This document shows, one piece after another, positions 44,955 through 54,470 of a DNA stretch of 64,000 bases. The stretch comes from Flavihumibacter rivuli. GTDB lineage: Bacteria > Bacteroidota > Bacteroidia > Chitinophagales > Chitinophagaceae. Each line of letters begins with the position of its first letter. Within the stretch, counting starts at the first letter, position 1. A program made the translations under genes and the position numbers. The notes under the pieces are model-generated. The model had not been told where the DNA came from and searched no databases. It worked only from the letters and a program-made list of their open reading frames with translations. The DNA lies in NCBI RefSeq assembly GCF_018595685.2, contig NZ_CP092334.1, forward strand, positions 2,880,001-2,944,000, read 5' to 3'.

Positions 44955-46145
44955 CTAACGAGTAATAATGATGGTTCGGCCTTCGAGGCGATAATGCCCA
45001 TGGCCTGTTTTCTCGAGTACGGACAAGAGTTTGGTGAGTGGTAAATGGCGAGGTATGGTAGCGTTCAAATGAAAATCCAATTTATCCTTAAAGACCGGTT
45101 CGATATCGTACCAACGCGCCAATTCCTCCATCACGTCTTTTACCGGGGTATTCCTGAACAGGAAAATATCGTTGATCCATCCTAAAAGCTGTTCCTGGTC
45201 ATAGCTATTGACCGCCCAATGATCCTGGTCAAAACTGGCCTGCTGGCCTGGAATCAATACCTTACTAATGGTCCCTTTATTCAGCTTAACTTTTCCTTCC
45301 ACCAGGCTGGTGACCTGCTTACCGGTTTCATAGGCCCTGATATTAAATCGGGTACCCAACACCGTGGTCTCCTCCTCTCCTGTTCGAACTATAAATGGTC
45401 TGGCCGGATCACTCACTACTTCAAAATAACCTTCCCCGGTTAGCTCTACCCTTCTTTCCTTCCCTGCGAACTGGTTGGGGTAACTCAGACTAGAAGAGGC
45501 ATTCAACCAAACCCTGGTACCATCTGGCAGTACAGCCTTATACATTCCTTTACGGGGTACAATCAACCGATGCATGGCCATGGTCATTGCCTGGGGTTGG
45601 GAAGGATACACCAATTCCCCGAAAGATCGCTTTACCTGAACGCCATGCTCAAGGATGGTATCCTTTGCAGTTTCATTCAGATTGACTTTTTTACCGTTTT
45701 CCATTACCAATACAGCCTGTGCGGAACCAGGTGGAATTTCCGTAGTTGCTATATTTCCCATTTCCGGATCCTTTGGCATAGCCATGCGAGTTTGCAACCA
45801 CCAGAAAGCAAGCATCACTACTATCACAGCTGCTGCCATCCAATAGGGCCAGTAGGTAGGTTGCTTCGCCAGTACTGGTTGATGAAAGCGAGGATCGGCC
45901 TTACTTTCGGCTAGTTTCTTTTCAGTATCCAGCTGTTGGAACCAGGATAACGTATTACCCAATTCATTTTCATCGGTCAAATGTTCGAACAGTCTCAGGT
46001 TAGCAGCATCTTCCAATAGCCATTCATCAAGTTCATCGCGTTCAGCAGGTGACAGGTCTTTCCGGATAAAACCCGCCACCAGGTAAGCGACCCGATGGGC
46101 CTGGTCCTGGTTTGACCATGGATGCTGATTTCCTTGCTGTTCCAT
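44955..46145 (-). CDS. FecR-family anti-sigma factor
   Basis: The 396-aa protein has a cytosolic N-terminal anti-sigma region (LSPAERDELDEWLLEDAANLRLFEHL), one membrane helix at ~98-117 (MAAAVIVVMLAFWW), then a periplasmic FecR domain (PRKGMYKAVLPDGTRVWLNASSSLSYP, ELTGEGYFEV, GTRFNIRAY) and a C-terminal STN-like end. FecR proteins pass a signal from the SusC-type transporter to the ECF sigma factor. It is encoded 60 bases after the sigma gene and upstream of susC, the canonical arrangement. Confidence 0.92.
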   Translation of the reverse strand: MEQQGNQHPWSNQDQAHRVAYLVAGFIRKDLSPAERDELDEWLLEDAANLRLFEHLTDENELGNTLSWFQQLDTEKKLAESKADPRFHQPVLAKQPTYWPYWMAAAVIVVMLAFWWLQTRMAMPKDPEMGNIATTEIPPGSAQAVLVMENGKKVNLNETAKDTILEHGVQVKRSFGELVYPSQPQAMTMAMHRLIVPRKGMYKAVLPDGTRVWLNASSSLSYPNQFAGKERRVELTGEGYFEVVSDPARPFIVRTGEEETTVLGTRFNIRAYETGKQVTSLVEGKVKLNKGTISKVLIPGQQASFDQDHWAVNSYDQEQLLGWINDIFLFRNTPVKDVMEELARWYDIEPVFKDKLDFHLNATIPRHLPLTKLLSVLEKTGHGHYRLEGRTIIITR

Positions 46146-46205
46146 ACCCTTAATTTACCAAGCGTTTCTGACACTATGACGAAGTAGGGTGAAAAAACGG
46201 GTATC

Positions 46206-46775
46206 CTAGCGGGAAAAAAATAGGCAAAACATCAATAATTGTTTGAGAATGGCTAGCGCCCTTGCCTTTTGCTTCCGGATGGTTTCCGGGCTGGTCTGCA
46301 GCAGTTCACTGATCTCCCGATAGGACTTATCCTGCAGGAAATGAAGTTCTACCACTTCGCGGATCCTGGGAGGAAGTTGGTCTATACTACTATATAGGCG
46401 TCGAAGTGTTTCGGCCTCAATAAGTAAGTGGTCATCGGCCAGGCTTACCGGTGAGTCGGTAAGGTTAGCATAAGCCGCTTCATTCCTATCCCTGACATTG
46501 CCTTTCCGTTGGGCATCAATAGCCGCATTGCGGACAGTAGTATAGAGATAAGCCACTACCTGGCGGGTATCTTGCATCTGATGGCGCTGGAGCCATAGCT
46601 TGAGAAAGCAGTCCTGTACCACATCTTCAGCCGCCTGTTGATCCTGGAGGATCCTATAGGCCATATAGCAAAGCGGTGCGTGGTATTGGCGGAAAAAATG
46701 ATCATAAGCCGATTCCTTTCCGGCCCTGAAATCTGCCGCCATTTCATCATAAGAATAAGGAAGCTCTTCCGCCAT
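46206..46775 (-). CDS. ECF RNA polymerase sigma-70 factor
   Basis: The 189-aa protein has sigma region 2 (FFRQYHAPLCYMAYRIL, AAEDVVQDCFLKLW, VVAYLYTTVRNAAID) and region 4 (LPPRIREVVELHFLQDKSYREISELLQTSPETIRKQ split over a helix-turn-helix). It is expected to be held by the FecR protein encoded next and to transcribe the SusCD operon upon signalling. Repeats upstream of the gene may be part of its promoter. Confidence 0.94.
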   Translation of the reverse strand: MAEELPYSYDEMAADFRAGKESAYDHFFRQYHAPLCYMAYRILQDQQAAEDVVQDCFLKLWLQRHQMQDTRQVVAYLYTTVRNAAIDAQRKGNVRDRNEAAYANLTDSPVSLADDHLLIEAETLRRLYSSIDQLPPRIREVVELHFLQDKSYREISELLQTSPETIRKQKARALAILKQLLMFCLFFSR

Positions 46776-46820
46776 GATCGAAGGTTTTTAAAAAGGAGAA
46801 GAGTCCTAAGTGGAAAAAAG

Positions 46821-46950
46821 AACGTGGGTCTCCACTTACCGTTACTGAGGCCCTCGGAGGCCCGACCACGAATAAGGGAGCCCACGCCTAAACGTGAGCT
46901 CTTCACTTATCGTCTCATGGTCATGAAATTTCCGAGGTTTCAGTAACGAG
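46821..46950. repeat. Interlaced direct and inverted repeats upstream of the sigma gene
   Basis: AACGTGGGTCTCCACTTACC (from 46821) recurs as AACGTGAGCTCTTCACTTAT (from 46891). CCGTTACTGAGGCCCTCGG (46839-46857) is matched inverted by CCGAGGTTTCAGTAACG (46932-46948). The block lies directly upstream of the sigma-factor start on the minus strand. No gene overlaps it. Confidence 0.6.
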
Positions 46951-47110
46951 ACTCAAAGCGAAAGCTTCAATTTCTTTGAAGGATTCGCAAAAATAATGGT
47001 TGAATTATCAAATTCAACAACAACTAAATTAACCAATTTTTCCAATGTAGTATTATAATACCACACTAAATTTTTCAAATAGGTCCACTTTTCAAGTTGA
47101 GAAAAGTGGC

Positions 47111-47356
47111 ATGTCTGAAAATCAATATATAGCTATTAGAAAGAGTATTGGTGCACAGTTTAAAAAACACAGGCTTAGAAAAAAACTTAGCTACAGGCAG
47201 CTCGATGCAATCACTGGTATAGACTATAGTTGGATCAGTAAGTTTGAAAAAGGACAGGTCAATTTTGAAATAGATAGCTTAATAAAGCTTTGTTCCGGCT
47301 TAAAAATTCAACTGGGTGAATTGATGGATTTTAAGCATGGCTATGTGGATGAATAA
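47111..47356 (+). CDS. Small XRE-family helix-turn-helix regulator
   Basis: The 81-aa protein is a single Cro/C1-type HTH domain (RKKLSYRQLDAITGIDYSWISKFEKGQ, then SLIKLCSGLKIQLGELMDF). No second domain is present. It stands alone between two minus-strand genes. Such small repressors often control adjacent accessory genes, but the target is not evident. Confidence 0.85.
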   Translation: MSENQYIAIRKSIGAQFKKHRLRKKLSYRQLDAITGIDYSWISKFEKGQVNFEIDSLIKLCSGLKIQLGELMDFKHGYVDE

Positions 47357-47375
47357 AGCTCAATATTGATATTAA

Positions 47376-48305
47376 CTACATTCCCTTCTCTCCCCTCCAT
47401 TTACTTGGTGACATACCAAAACGTTTACGAAAAGCATTGGTAAAATTCGCCACATGCTGGTAACCTGCCTCCATGGCAATATCCTTAATGCTCATATTGG
47501 TCTGCAATAGTTGTTCCCTGGCTTGCTGAAGCCTCAATTCCTGGAGCCGGTCAAATACCCCCTGTTTAAAGTACTGTTTGAAGGCCTTTTTCAGGTAGGT
47601 GGTATTAGTCCCTACCATCTGGGCCAGTTCTTCGATCCGGTAATGGCGGGTAAGATCAGCGGAAATGATGGCATCAGCTTCCAAAACAAAGGCCGGAACG
47701 GGTTCATTCTCCGGCAGTATGGGCTTGGGGCCATATATCAACAGGTGATGAAAAAGGAGGTCGCGGCAACATTTTTCATAGAATATCCGGTGCAGATTAG
47801 GGGTATAATCATGGTGCATAAGATCATCCAATACTGTTAGCATCTCTGGCACAAGGGCATAAAACTGGTTTTCCTGGAAAAAGGGGCCGTTGGCAGCCAG
47901 CTGGTCATACCAACTTTCTGGCAAATAAACCACCAATATTTGAGGAGCTGAGGAAGGTTGAAACTGTAACCTGGTGGCGGAAAAATTTGAAAACCAATAC
48001 TGTCCTGCCTGGAGGGGTCTCCAATCCAGGCTGCCCCATGCCATTTCCAGGTTACCGGAAAGAAGGATCTCCAGCCGAAGGCCCTGCTCTGCCACAATAG
48101 CTTCCAGAATGGCATCAGCGGAAAAATTGAACCACCGGTGCTCCAGGGAGAACTCTTCACAAGTCCAGGATTGTAGCCTGACGGTTCCCAGGAATACATC
48201 TGTCTGCTTAACCTCACTACCAGCAAGATAAGGCCCCTTGATATGGTAATCATCGTAAGGGTAGAACAATAGCTTACCCAGGGCCTTATGATAGAGGTCG
48301 GTCAT
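47376..48305 (-). CDS. AraC-family transcriptional regulator
   Basis: The C-terminal ~95 residues form two AraC-type helix-turn-helix motifs (IEELAQMVGTNTTYLKKAFKQYF; IKDIAMEAGYQHVANFTNAFRKRFGMSPSKW). The N-terminal ~200 residues are a sensor domain of unclear ligand, with a YWFSNF stretch. ATG at 48305 was preferred to an upstream TTG at 48335. Target genes are unknown. Confidence 0.88.
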   Translation of the reverse strand: MTDLYHKALGKLLFYPYDDYHIKGPYLAGSEVKQTDVFLGTVRLQSWTCEEFSLEHRWFNFSADAILEAIVAEQGLRLEILLSGNLEMAWGSLDWRPLQAGQYWFSNFSATRLQFQPSSAPQILVVYLPESWYDQLAANGPFFQENQFYALVPEMLTVLDDLMHHDYTPNLHRIFYEKCCRDLLFHHLLIYGPKPILPENEPVPAFVLEADAIISADLTRHYRIEELAQMVGTNTTYLKKAFKQYFKQGVFDRLQELRLQQAREQLLQTNMSIKDIAMEAGYQHVANFTNAFRKRFGMSPSKWRGEKGM

Positions 48306-48836
48306 TTCCGTTACATGCAGTACGGTAAAATACAAAATTTGGTGGGTAGAATAATGGGTGTTTTAACGGGAAATGGGGGTGAGGAAAGGTTAAACTACTA
48401 TTTATAAAAGTAGATATTGAATATTTCAATAAGCTGTGTGTATGAATACAATATTAAAATAACAGAATATAGTGTTCCTTTAATAATCTATAAATATTCA
48501 CTGAAAAAGGAATATTATATTAGCATTAAAACTGGTGGGTTTAAAAAAGCGTACCCATATGACTAAAAGAAAATCTGAATACAATAACAATTCATATTAA
48601 CGAATAGCGTAAGCTTACTAGTAATAAGAAAACCATTTATAATCTACTAAAGTATACAATAATAATTTGAAATTATTAAAACTCAGACTCAATCACAGAT
48701 TGAAGTTTTACATAAGTCTCAAACACGAATCAACTTAGTAAAATTATAGATTCATAGCAAACTTAACTGAAATAAAAAAAGCCATAAAAGACCAAAATAA
48801 ATTCAAACTATTCGATATAAATTCATAATACAAATA
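48306..48836. other. Very AT-rich intergenic region at the start of the second island
   Basis: About 530 bases with a sharp rise in A+T and no supported gene or clear repeat. It probably contains the promoter of the two-gene unit that follows and marks the boundary of acquired DNA. Confidence 0.5.
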
Positions 48837-49787
48837 ATGGAAACTAAAAAAAAGGAAAACATTGCTATTTGCCTTAATTGTTACAAAATAAAGTTTACTG
48901 AGAAATATAAGAAAACTGAAAAATCTATTTTAGATGTATTTGGGACTAATAAAATAAAGCCAATTATAACAGAATTCATAAAATCAATTGACTCTCAAAA
49001 AGTTTTCAAAACCAAATCACAAGACCGAATATTATACTTAAAAGATATCTTAAAACTAAGCGAAAAAGATAACATTTTCATTTGTACAATAATGAAGGGC
49101 CATAACGGCCCACAAACATCAATTGACGAATTGGCAGGAAGTCAAGTAAAAACTGTGGGAACCGTTTCAAAGGACCAGTATCATTGCTTACCATATTTCC
49201 TTTTAATATACATTAACCAAACCAACCCAAAGGATATTCTTTTTCTTGCGCAGAGTTACAGACAATACGGATTTAAAGAAGTTTTTGAAGAGTGTTTTAG
49301 AGAGTTTACATCAGAAAAATCAAATAACACTTCTGTCAAATTTAACCCTCTATCAGTAGCAAGTCTATTTGAAAAGCAAATCAATGATGGTTTTGTAAAA
49401 AGTATTCGATTCATAAAACATGGCCTGCATAAAAACGCAGAAAATGTTGTCAAAGGTGATAAATTTTCGAAAGAGCAATATGAAATGGAATTAGCGATTA
49501 AAGCCAAAAATGGTTTTTGGGGAATAAAAGAAAGCCTTAAATATGATGATGCATCATTTATTGAAAATGTTCAAATAGATGGATTTGAGTATAACGAAGC
49601 ATATGCAGATGTGGTTATTGCAGGCAGAAAAAGAACTATGAATCTCACTAAACCATCGGAATTTTCAGCGGCCTATGATATTACAGATAAAGTAAAAATT
49701 GACGAAAACACCAAGTTGCCAGACTTCAAAGAAATCATGGAAGAAGCATTAGATATCCTTAAAAACGATTTAATACCATACGTATGA
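48837..49787 (+). CDS. Uncharacterised cytosolic protein, first gene of an overlapping pair
   Basis: I do not recognise the family of this 316-aa protein. It has no signal peptide or membrane helix and is Lys/Asn-rich in line with its AT-rich DNA. The first third looks mixed alpha/beta (ICLNCYKIKF, then FICTIMKGHNGPQ); the rest is helical with a strand-rich end. The stop codon overlaps the start of the next gene (ATGA), so the two are translationally coupled. Size and pairing recall Kiwa KwaB/KwaA, but the DUF4868 pattern was not seen and the gene order is reversed. A sensor-effector defence pair is a reasonable guess given the adjacent restriction locus. Confidence 0.55.
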   Translation: METKKKENIAICLNCYKIKFTEKYKKTEKSILDVFGTNKIKPIITEFIKSIDSQKVFKTKSQDRILYLKDILKLSEKDNIFICTIMKGHNGPQTSIDELAGSQVKTVGTVSKDQYHCLPYFLLIYINQTNPKDILFLAQSYRQYGFKEVFEECFREFTSEKSNNTSVKFNPLSVASLFEKQINDGFVKSIRFIKHGLHKNAENVVKGDKFSKEQYEMELAIKAKNGFWGIKESLKYDDASFIENVQIDGFEYNEAYADVVIAGRKRTMNLTKPSEFSAAYDITDKVKIDENTKLPDFKEIMEEALDILKNDLIPYV

Positions 49788-50395
49788 AATGGTTTTCTAA
49801 ATTATTTGATAGAATTGAAATGGCAAGTATGTTTAATCAACACTTGACTACCTTTTACCATTATGAAAAGAAGCAATTTTATAACAAAACAGAAATTCCA
49901 AGATCCGATAAGTTTGTTTTTATTGCTATTCCAATTTTGCTATCAATTGGAATTTGCCTAATAGGATTAAGATTTGATAAAGATTATGTAAACATCACTT
50001 TAACTTGTCTGTCAATTTTTTCAGGACTTTTATTTAGTTTGTTGACACTGGTTTTATCTTTAATTCAAGAAAATCAAAAAATAGATATTGAAAACATTAA
50101 ACTGGAAGAAAGAAAAAAAACTACTGCAAGGATAGAATTGACGAATCACTTATTTATTAATATTGGGTTTGCAATCGTTTTATCAATCGCAGCAATATTA
50201 TTTGTATTATTAACCCAACTTCATCCTACAAAAATCATCCATCTTGTAAATAAATGGGAACAGTATAACTTATTAAAAGATTCATTTCTGTACCTTACAA
50301 ATGGAATTTCCTTTTTCCTAATTATTGAATTTTTCTTAACGCTAATGATGATAGTAAAACGGTTTACTGTATTATTTATCAATCAAACATCATAG
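49784..50395 (+). CDS. Four-helix membrane protein, second gene of the pair
   Basis: The 203-aa protein has four predicted membrane segments: ~44-62 (FVFIAIPILLSIGICLIGL), ~70-95 (LTCLSIFSGLLFSLLTLVL), ~125-148 (IGFAIVLSIAAILFVLL) and ~170-190 (ISFFLIIEFFLTLMMIV). A charged, coiled-coil-prone cytosolic loop lies between helices 2 and 3 (KIDIENIKLEERKK). No family is recognised. It overlaps the preceding gene by four bases. A membrane-disrupting effector controlled by the cytosolic partner would fit, but this is inference. Confidence 0.55.
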   Translation: MKWFSKLFDRIEMASMFNQHLTTFYHYEKKQFYNKTEIPRSDKFVFIAIPILLSIGICLIGLRFDKDYVNITLTCLSIFSGLLFSLLTLVLSLIQENQKIDIENIKLEERKKTTARIELTNHLFINIGFAIVLSIAAILFVLLTQLHPTKIIHLVNKWEQYNLLKDSFLYLTNGISFFLIIEFFLTLMMIVKRFTVLFINQTS

Positions 50396-50975
50396 TAATA
50401 TTCCTTGGCATTTTTGTTTAACTTCTTTTACTATAATCCGTTACCTGACATTACTATAAAACTAAAGTTTATTGCAGATCATATGCTATTACCTAATTTT
50501 AATTTAACGGCTAAACAAGCTAGGTAAATTTACCCAACCCGATAAAACAACTTAATAGAGCTGGGCCCAGCATTGGGCAATGCCGTATCATCTGTTACCT
50601 ATTCAACCGTAAGAGGTCTCCTGATAACCAGGCTCCAGGGTACTGCATTTCAGCATTTTGTACTGCCTGTGATCAATCCCAATAATTTGCTGGATAATGT
50701 CAAAGGTTAACAACCGGAATATCCTGCTCCTGAAACGTGCAACGGACAAATAGCCATGGCCGTGAAATTCAGTTTTAAGGTAGCATCTTAAAGCAATGCC
50801 ATAACACATAGGATTAAAGCAGCTGTATCGGTCTATCGAAACAGCTGTTTTGCTTTAGGAAGGTTTGGGGAAGAGGCTGCTTTTCAATATTTTAAGGCTT
50901 CAATTTATTTTTGACCTTGATTTTTGATTGATCCATACCCTACCTTGCCACATTAACCTTTAGTACGTTTTACCC
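50396..50975. other. Intergenic region before the type I restriction locus
   Basis: About 580 bases. A minus-strand frame at 50603-50809 reads with moderate complexity (ATG, FHGHGYLSVARF, DIIQQIIGIDH) and may be a remnant of a mobile-element gene, but I cannot identify it. The last ~60 bases contain a plausible hsdM promoter. Confidence 0.4.
50917..50947 (+). promoter_or_regulatory. Candidate Bacteroidota-type promoter for hsdM
   Basis: TTG at 50917-50919 and TACCTTG at 50941-50947 are spaced 21 bases apart, close to the Bacteroidota -33 TTTG and -7 TAnnTTTG arrangement, 28 bases before the hsdM start. Confidence 0.5.
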
Positions 50976-51753
50976 ATGTCCGAAGAACAAAAGAAACAAC
51001 TGGAAGCCCAGCTCTGGAACATAGCCAATACCCTGCGCGGGAAAATGAATGCCGATGAGTTCCGCGATTATATCCTGGGCTTTATATTCTATAAATACCT
51101 CAGCGAACGTATGCACCAGTATGCCAACGATATGCTGAAACAGGATGGCATCCGGTATGAACAGATCAAAGAAAACAGCCGGGATGGTAAGGCTATCCTG
51201 GCAGCGGTAAAGGAAGAGGCCCTATTGAAACTGGGCTACTTCCTAAAGCCTTCCGAACTGTTTAGCCATATAGCGGCCAAAGGCAATAGCCTGATCGAGA
51301 ATGCTGATGGGGAAGCCAGTGGAAGCTTTATCCTGGATGACCTGCAGCGGATCCTCCGCAATATCGAACAGAGCACTATGGGTACGGAGAGCCAGGACGA
51401 TTTCGATAACCTTTTCGAGGACCTGGACCTTAGCAGCACCAAGCTGGGCCGGACCGAAAAGGAAAAGAACACCCTGATCAGCAAAGTACTGAGTCATCTC
51501 GATAAGATCAATTTTAGGATCGATGATGCCAAAGGCGATATCCTGGGAGATGCCTATGAATACCTCATTGGCCAGTTTGCCAGCGGAGCAGGAAAGAAAG
51601 CCGGTGAATTCTACACCCCCCAGCAGGTCAGCACCATCCTGGCCCGGATCGTTAGTCAGGGTAAGCGCCGGATCAAAAGCGTGTACGATCCCACCTGCGG
51701 GTCCGGTTCCCTCCTATTACGGGTAGCCCGTCAGGTAAAGGACGTGGGGTATT

Positions 51754-51759
51754 TCTACG
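51754..51759. repeat. Target-site duplication of the IS21 element, left copy
   Basis: TCTACG directly precedes the left end of the element and is repeated at 54465-54470 directly after its right end. Confidence 0.85.
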
Positions 51760-51764
51760 TGTAG

Positions 51765-51960
51765 ATTCCGGATCAATCTGACCCCCTCATTCCGTTTCAA
51801 ATTGACCCCCCGATTCCGGACCAAGCTGACCCCCTTCCTGGTGTTTAGTTGATGGGGATTCCGGGGCAAATTGACCCCCTTTTTGGGTCAATTCCGGTTT
51901 GCCCGCCCTGTTTACAACATGATTTTTCCACTGTCATTCCGGCACATGTTGACCCCCCTT
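51765..51960. repeat. Repeated subterminal transposase-binding motifs of the IS21 element
   Basis: About five imperfect copies of ATTCCGGnnCAAnnTGACCCCC occur between 51765 and 51960, and two inverted ones lie at the right end near 54412-54455. IS21-family ends normally carry such multiple sites. Confidence 0.75.
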
Positions 51961-52035
51961 TTGCATAGCTGAGCTACTGTTACAAGATCGGTTGTTGGTT
52001 GCTGTTGTAGCATTGCCCCCCTAAAATAGAACGGG

Positions 52036-53583
52036 ATGGCAGCCAATCCGATAAAAATGGACCAGTTAAAACAAGTATTATCCCTTCATCAGCAAGGCAA
52101 ATCCATCAAGGCGATTGCCCGGCTTACCGGGATTGCCCGTAATACCATCAGGGGATACCTGCGCCGCGGGCAAGCCAATGAGTGCAATCCCCTGTTGGAT
52201 AACGATAAAGAACTTGCCGCAGCCCTGTATAACCAGGATAGTTCTACCTATAAAAGCAAAGCCTACCAGTGCCTGCTGTTGCATTTTGAAGGCATTGAGC
52301 AGGAACTGGCGAGGCCGGGCGTTACCCGCCTGCTGCTGTGGCGGGAGTATCGCGAACAACACCCGGATGGTTATGAGTACAGCCAGTACTGCTACTACCT
52401 GAAGGCATTTTTGCGCAATAAGGATGTCTCCATGCACCTGGAATACCGGGCGGCCGAACAGATCATGATCGACTTCGCCGGCAAGAAGCAGTATTACATT
52501 GATAGCACATCTAAAGAGCGGATCAGCTGTGAAGTATTTGTAGCTACGCTGCCCTTCAGCGGACTGATCTTCTGTTATGCCGTTCCCAGCCAGAAGACGG
52601 CCGATTTTTTGGAGTGCTGCAACCAGATGCTGCGGTATTTTGGTGGCAGCCCCCAGACCATTCTCTGTGATAACCTCAGCACTGCTGTTACCCGTTCCGA
52701 TAAATACGAGCCTGTCTTTACGGATCTCTGTTACCAACTGAGCGAGCATTATGGCACCACTTTTAGTGCTACGCGACCCTATGAGCCGCGGGACAAGGCC
52801 ATGGTGGAGAAGGCGGTGCGTATTGTATACCAGAATGTATATGCCCCCTTGCGCAAACATACCTTCCACTCCCTTGCCGAGCTCAATCATCATTTTCTTC
52901 AGCAGTTGGAGCGCCTGAACAAACTTCCTTACAAGGGATCCTCTTTCAGCAGACAGGATCTCTTCCTGGCAGAAGAGCAGCCCCTTCTAAAAACCCTTCC
53001 TTCAGCCCCCCTTTGCCTTAAAAAAGGAACCGTACTGACCGTACAGCGCAACTACCATATACAACTGCGGGAAGACGGCTTGTACTACAGCGTGCCCTGG
53101 CAATATGCAGGCCAGAAGGTCAAGGTCTGGTATGACCACCGCTCCGTAGAGATCTACCATGACCACCAACGCATTGCCTGGCATCCACGCAGTGTCAACG
53201 GCAGGGGATACACCACCCTTGGGGAACACATGCCACCCAACCACCAGGCCATGGCAGCCAGGAAGGGCTGGACGCAGGAAGGCTTGCTAAGTAAGGCTTA
53301 CCGTATAGGCCCCTGTGTGGGCAGTGTGGCAGAGAAAATACTAGGCAACAGTGTTTACATGGAGCAGAACTACAAGTCCTGTTATGGCATGCTGATGCTG
53401 GAAAAACGGTACGGGTCGCAACGCCTGGAAGCAGCCTGCCAACTGGCACTGACGGGTATGCGCATTAATTACACGATGATCAAGAACATCCTGCATTGCG
53501 GTAAGGATAAACAGGTCCGCATACCCAATGACACCCCACTGCCATCCCATACCAATATCCGAGGTCCCCAACAATATCAATAA
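52036..53583 (+). CDS. istA: IS21-family transposase IstA
   Basis: The 515-aa protein has an N-terminal helix-turn-helix (KAIARLTGIARNTIRGYLRRG) and a DDE catalytic core (MIDFAGKKQYY, then LCDNLSTAV and KAMVEKAVR for the three acidic residues). A beta-rich C-terminal domain follows (YYSVPWQYAGQKVKVWYD). IstA cuts and joins DNA with help from IstB, encoded 24 bases downstream. Length is normal for the family and there is no frameshift. Confidence 0.95.
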   Translation: MAANPIKMDQLKQVLSLHQQGKSIKAIARLTGIARNTIRGYLRRGQANECNPLLDNDKELAAALYNQDSSTYKSKAYQCLLLHFEGIEQELARPGVTRLLLWREYREQHPDGYEYSQYCYYLKAFLRNKDVSMHLEYRAAEQIMIDFAGKKQYYIDSTSKERISCEVFVATLPFSGLIFCYAVPSQKTADFLECCNQMLRYFGGSPQTILCDNLSTAVTRSDKYEPVFTDLCYQLSEHYGTTFSATRPYEPRDKAMVEKAVRIVYQNVYAPLRKHTFHSLAELNHHFLQQLERLNKLPYKGSSFSRQDLFLAEEQPLLKTLPSAPLCLKKGTVLTVQRNYHIQLREDGLYYSVPWQYAGQKVKVWYDHRSVEIYHDHQRIAWHPRSVNGRGYTTLGEHMPPNHQAMAARKGWTQEGLLSKAYRIGPCVGSVAEKILGNSVYMEQNYKSCYGMLMLEKRYGSQRLEAACQLALTGMRINYTMIKNILHCGKDKQVRIPNDTPLPSHTNIRGPQQYQ

Positions 53584-53607
53584 GCACATTAAAACCTATC
53601 ATTAGCA

Positions 53608-54333
53608 ATGAACACAACATCCACATTGGAACAGATGAAAGAGCTCCGTTTAATGGGTATGGCCCAAACTTACCAGCAACAACTGGAGCTGCCCTTGCAT
53701 CAGCAACTGGAATCACATGAACTGGTGGCACACCTGCTCCAGCATGAACAGCTCTACCGCCGCCAGGAAAAGACAGCCTACTATCTTAAACTGGCTAAGC
53801 TAAGGCTGCAGGCCATACCGGAACAGATCAACTGCTCCGCAGCAAGGAACCTGACCAAGCAGCAGCTCACTACACTGCTCGAAGGGCAGTACCTGAAAAA
53901 CGGGGACAATATCCTGGTAACAGGGGCGACAGGCTGTGGAAAATCCTACCTCGCCTGCGCTCTCGGCCACCAGGCATGTTTACAGGGACACAAGACCATT
54001 TACCTGAGCATGAATCGTTTTATAGAGAAAATAACCCTGTCCAAACTGGACGGTACTTACTTGAAACTATTGAACCACCTGGAACGCCAGTCGCTGATCA
54101 TACTCGATGACTTTGGCTTACAACCCATGCAGCAGGACATCAAGCTGGCCCTTTTACAAATCCTGGAAGAACGCCATGGGAGAAGATCCACTATTGTTAC
54201 CTCACAGCTACCTGTAAGCGCCTGGTATGAATACATCAATGAACCTACCGTAGCGGATGCCATAATGGACAGATTGACAGCCAGCGCACATCGCATAGAC
54301 CTGAAAGGGGAATCACTGAGGAGAAAAAAATAA
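53608..54333 (+). CDS. istB: IS21-family helper ATPase IstB
   Basis: The 241-aa AAA+ ATPase is related to DnaC. It shows Walker A GATGCGKSY, Walker B LIILDDFGLQ and sensor region VTSQLPVSAWYEYI, with the N-terminal helical domain (MKELRLMGMAQTYQQQ). It helps IstA with target selection. Intact and of normal length. Confidence 0.95.
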   Translation: MNTTSTLEQMKELRLMGMAQTYQQQLELPLHQQLESHELVAHLLQHEQLYRRQEKTAYYLKLAKLRLQAIPEQINCSAARNLTKQQLTTLLEGQYLKNGDNILVTGATGCGKSYLACALGHQACLQGHKTIYLSMNRFIEKITLSKLDGTYLKLLNHLERQSLIILDDFGLQPMQQDIKLALLQILEERHGRRSTIVTSQLPVSAWYEYINEPTVADAIMDRLTASAHRIDLKGESLRRKK

Positions 54334-54464
54334 CCGGAAAAACTATAGCCTATTTAAATTTGAATAGCAACCCACCGCTCTTTGTCTTACAGTACCTCAG
54401 CTAACTATCAAGGGTGGGGTCAGTTTGCCCCGGAATACGGGGGTCAATATCAGCGGAATTTATA

Positions 54465-54470
54465 TCTACG
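54465..54470. repeat. Target-site duplication of the IS21 element, right copy
   Basis: TCTACG, identical to 51754-51759. Confidence 0.85.

Larger units (their letters stand above)
51760..54464 (+). mobile_element. IS21-family insertion sequence, 2705 bp, inserted in hsdM
   Basis: Ends read TGTAGATTCCG at the left and, inverted, TATAAATTCCG at the right (two mismatches in 11). A 6-bp TCTACG duplication flanks it. Near both ends several copies of an ATTCCGG-N-CAA-N-TGACCCCC motif recur (five on the left), the multiple transposase-binding sites typical of IS21. It carries istA and istB in order. The intact genes and exact duplication suggest recent insertion. Confidence 0.92.

Noticed and set aside
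48837..50395. Kiwa (KwaA/KwaB) system
   Set aside because: Gene sizes and the four-TM plus soluble layout are similar, but the order is reversed and I could not see the DUF4868 pattern in the soluble protein. Kept as an unknown pair.
50603..50809. Minus-strand 68-codon gene before hsdM
   Set aside because: Somewhat protein-like but short, without recognised family or good start context; treated as a possible remnant only.
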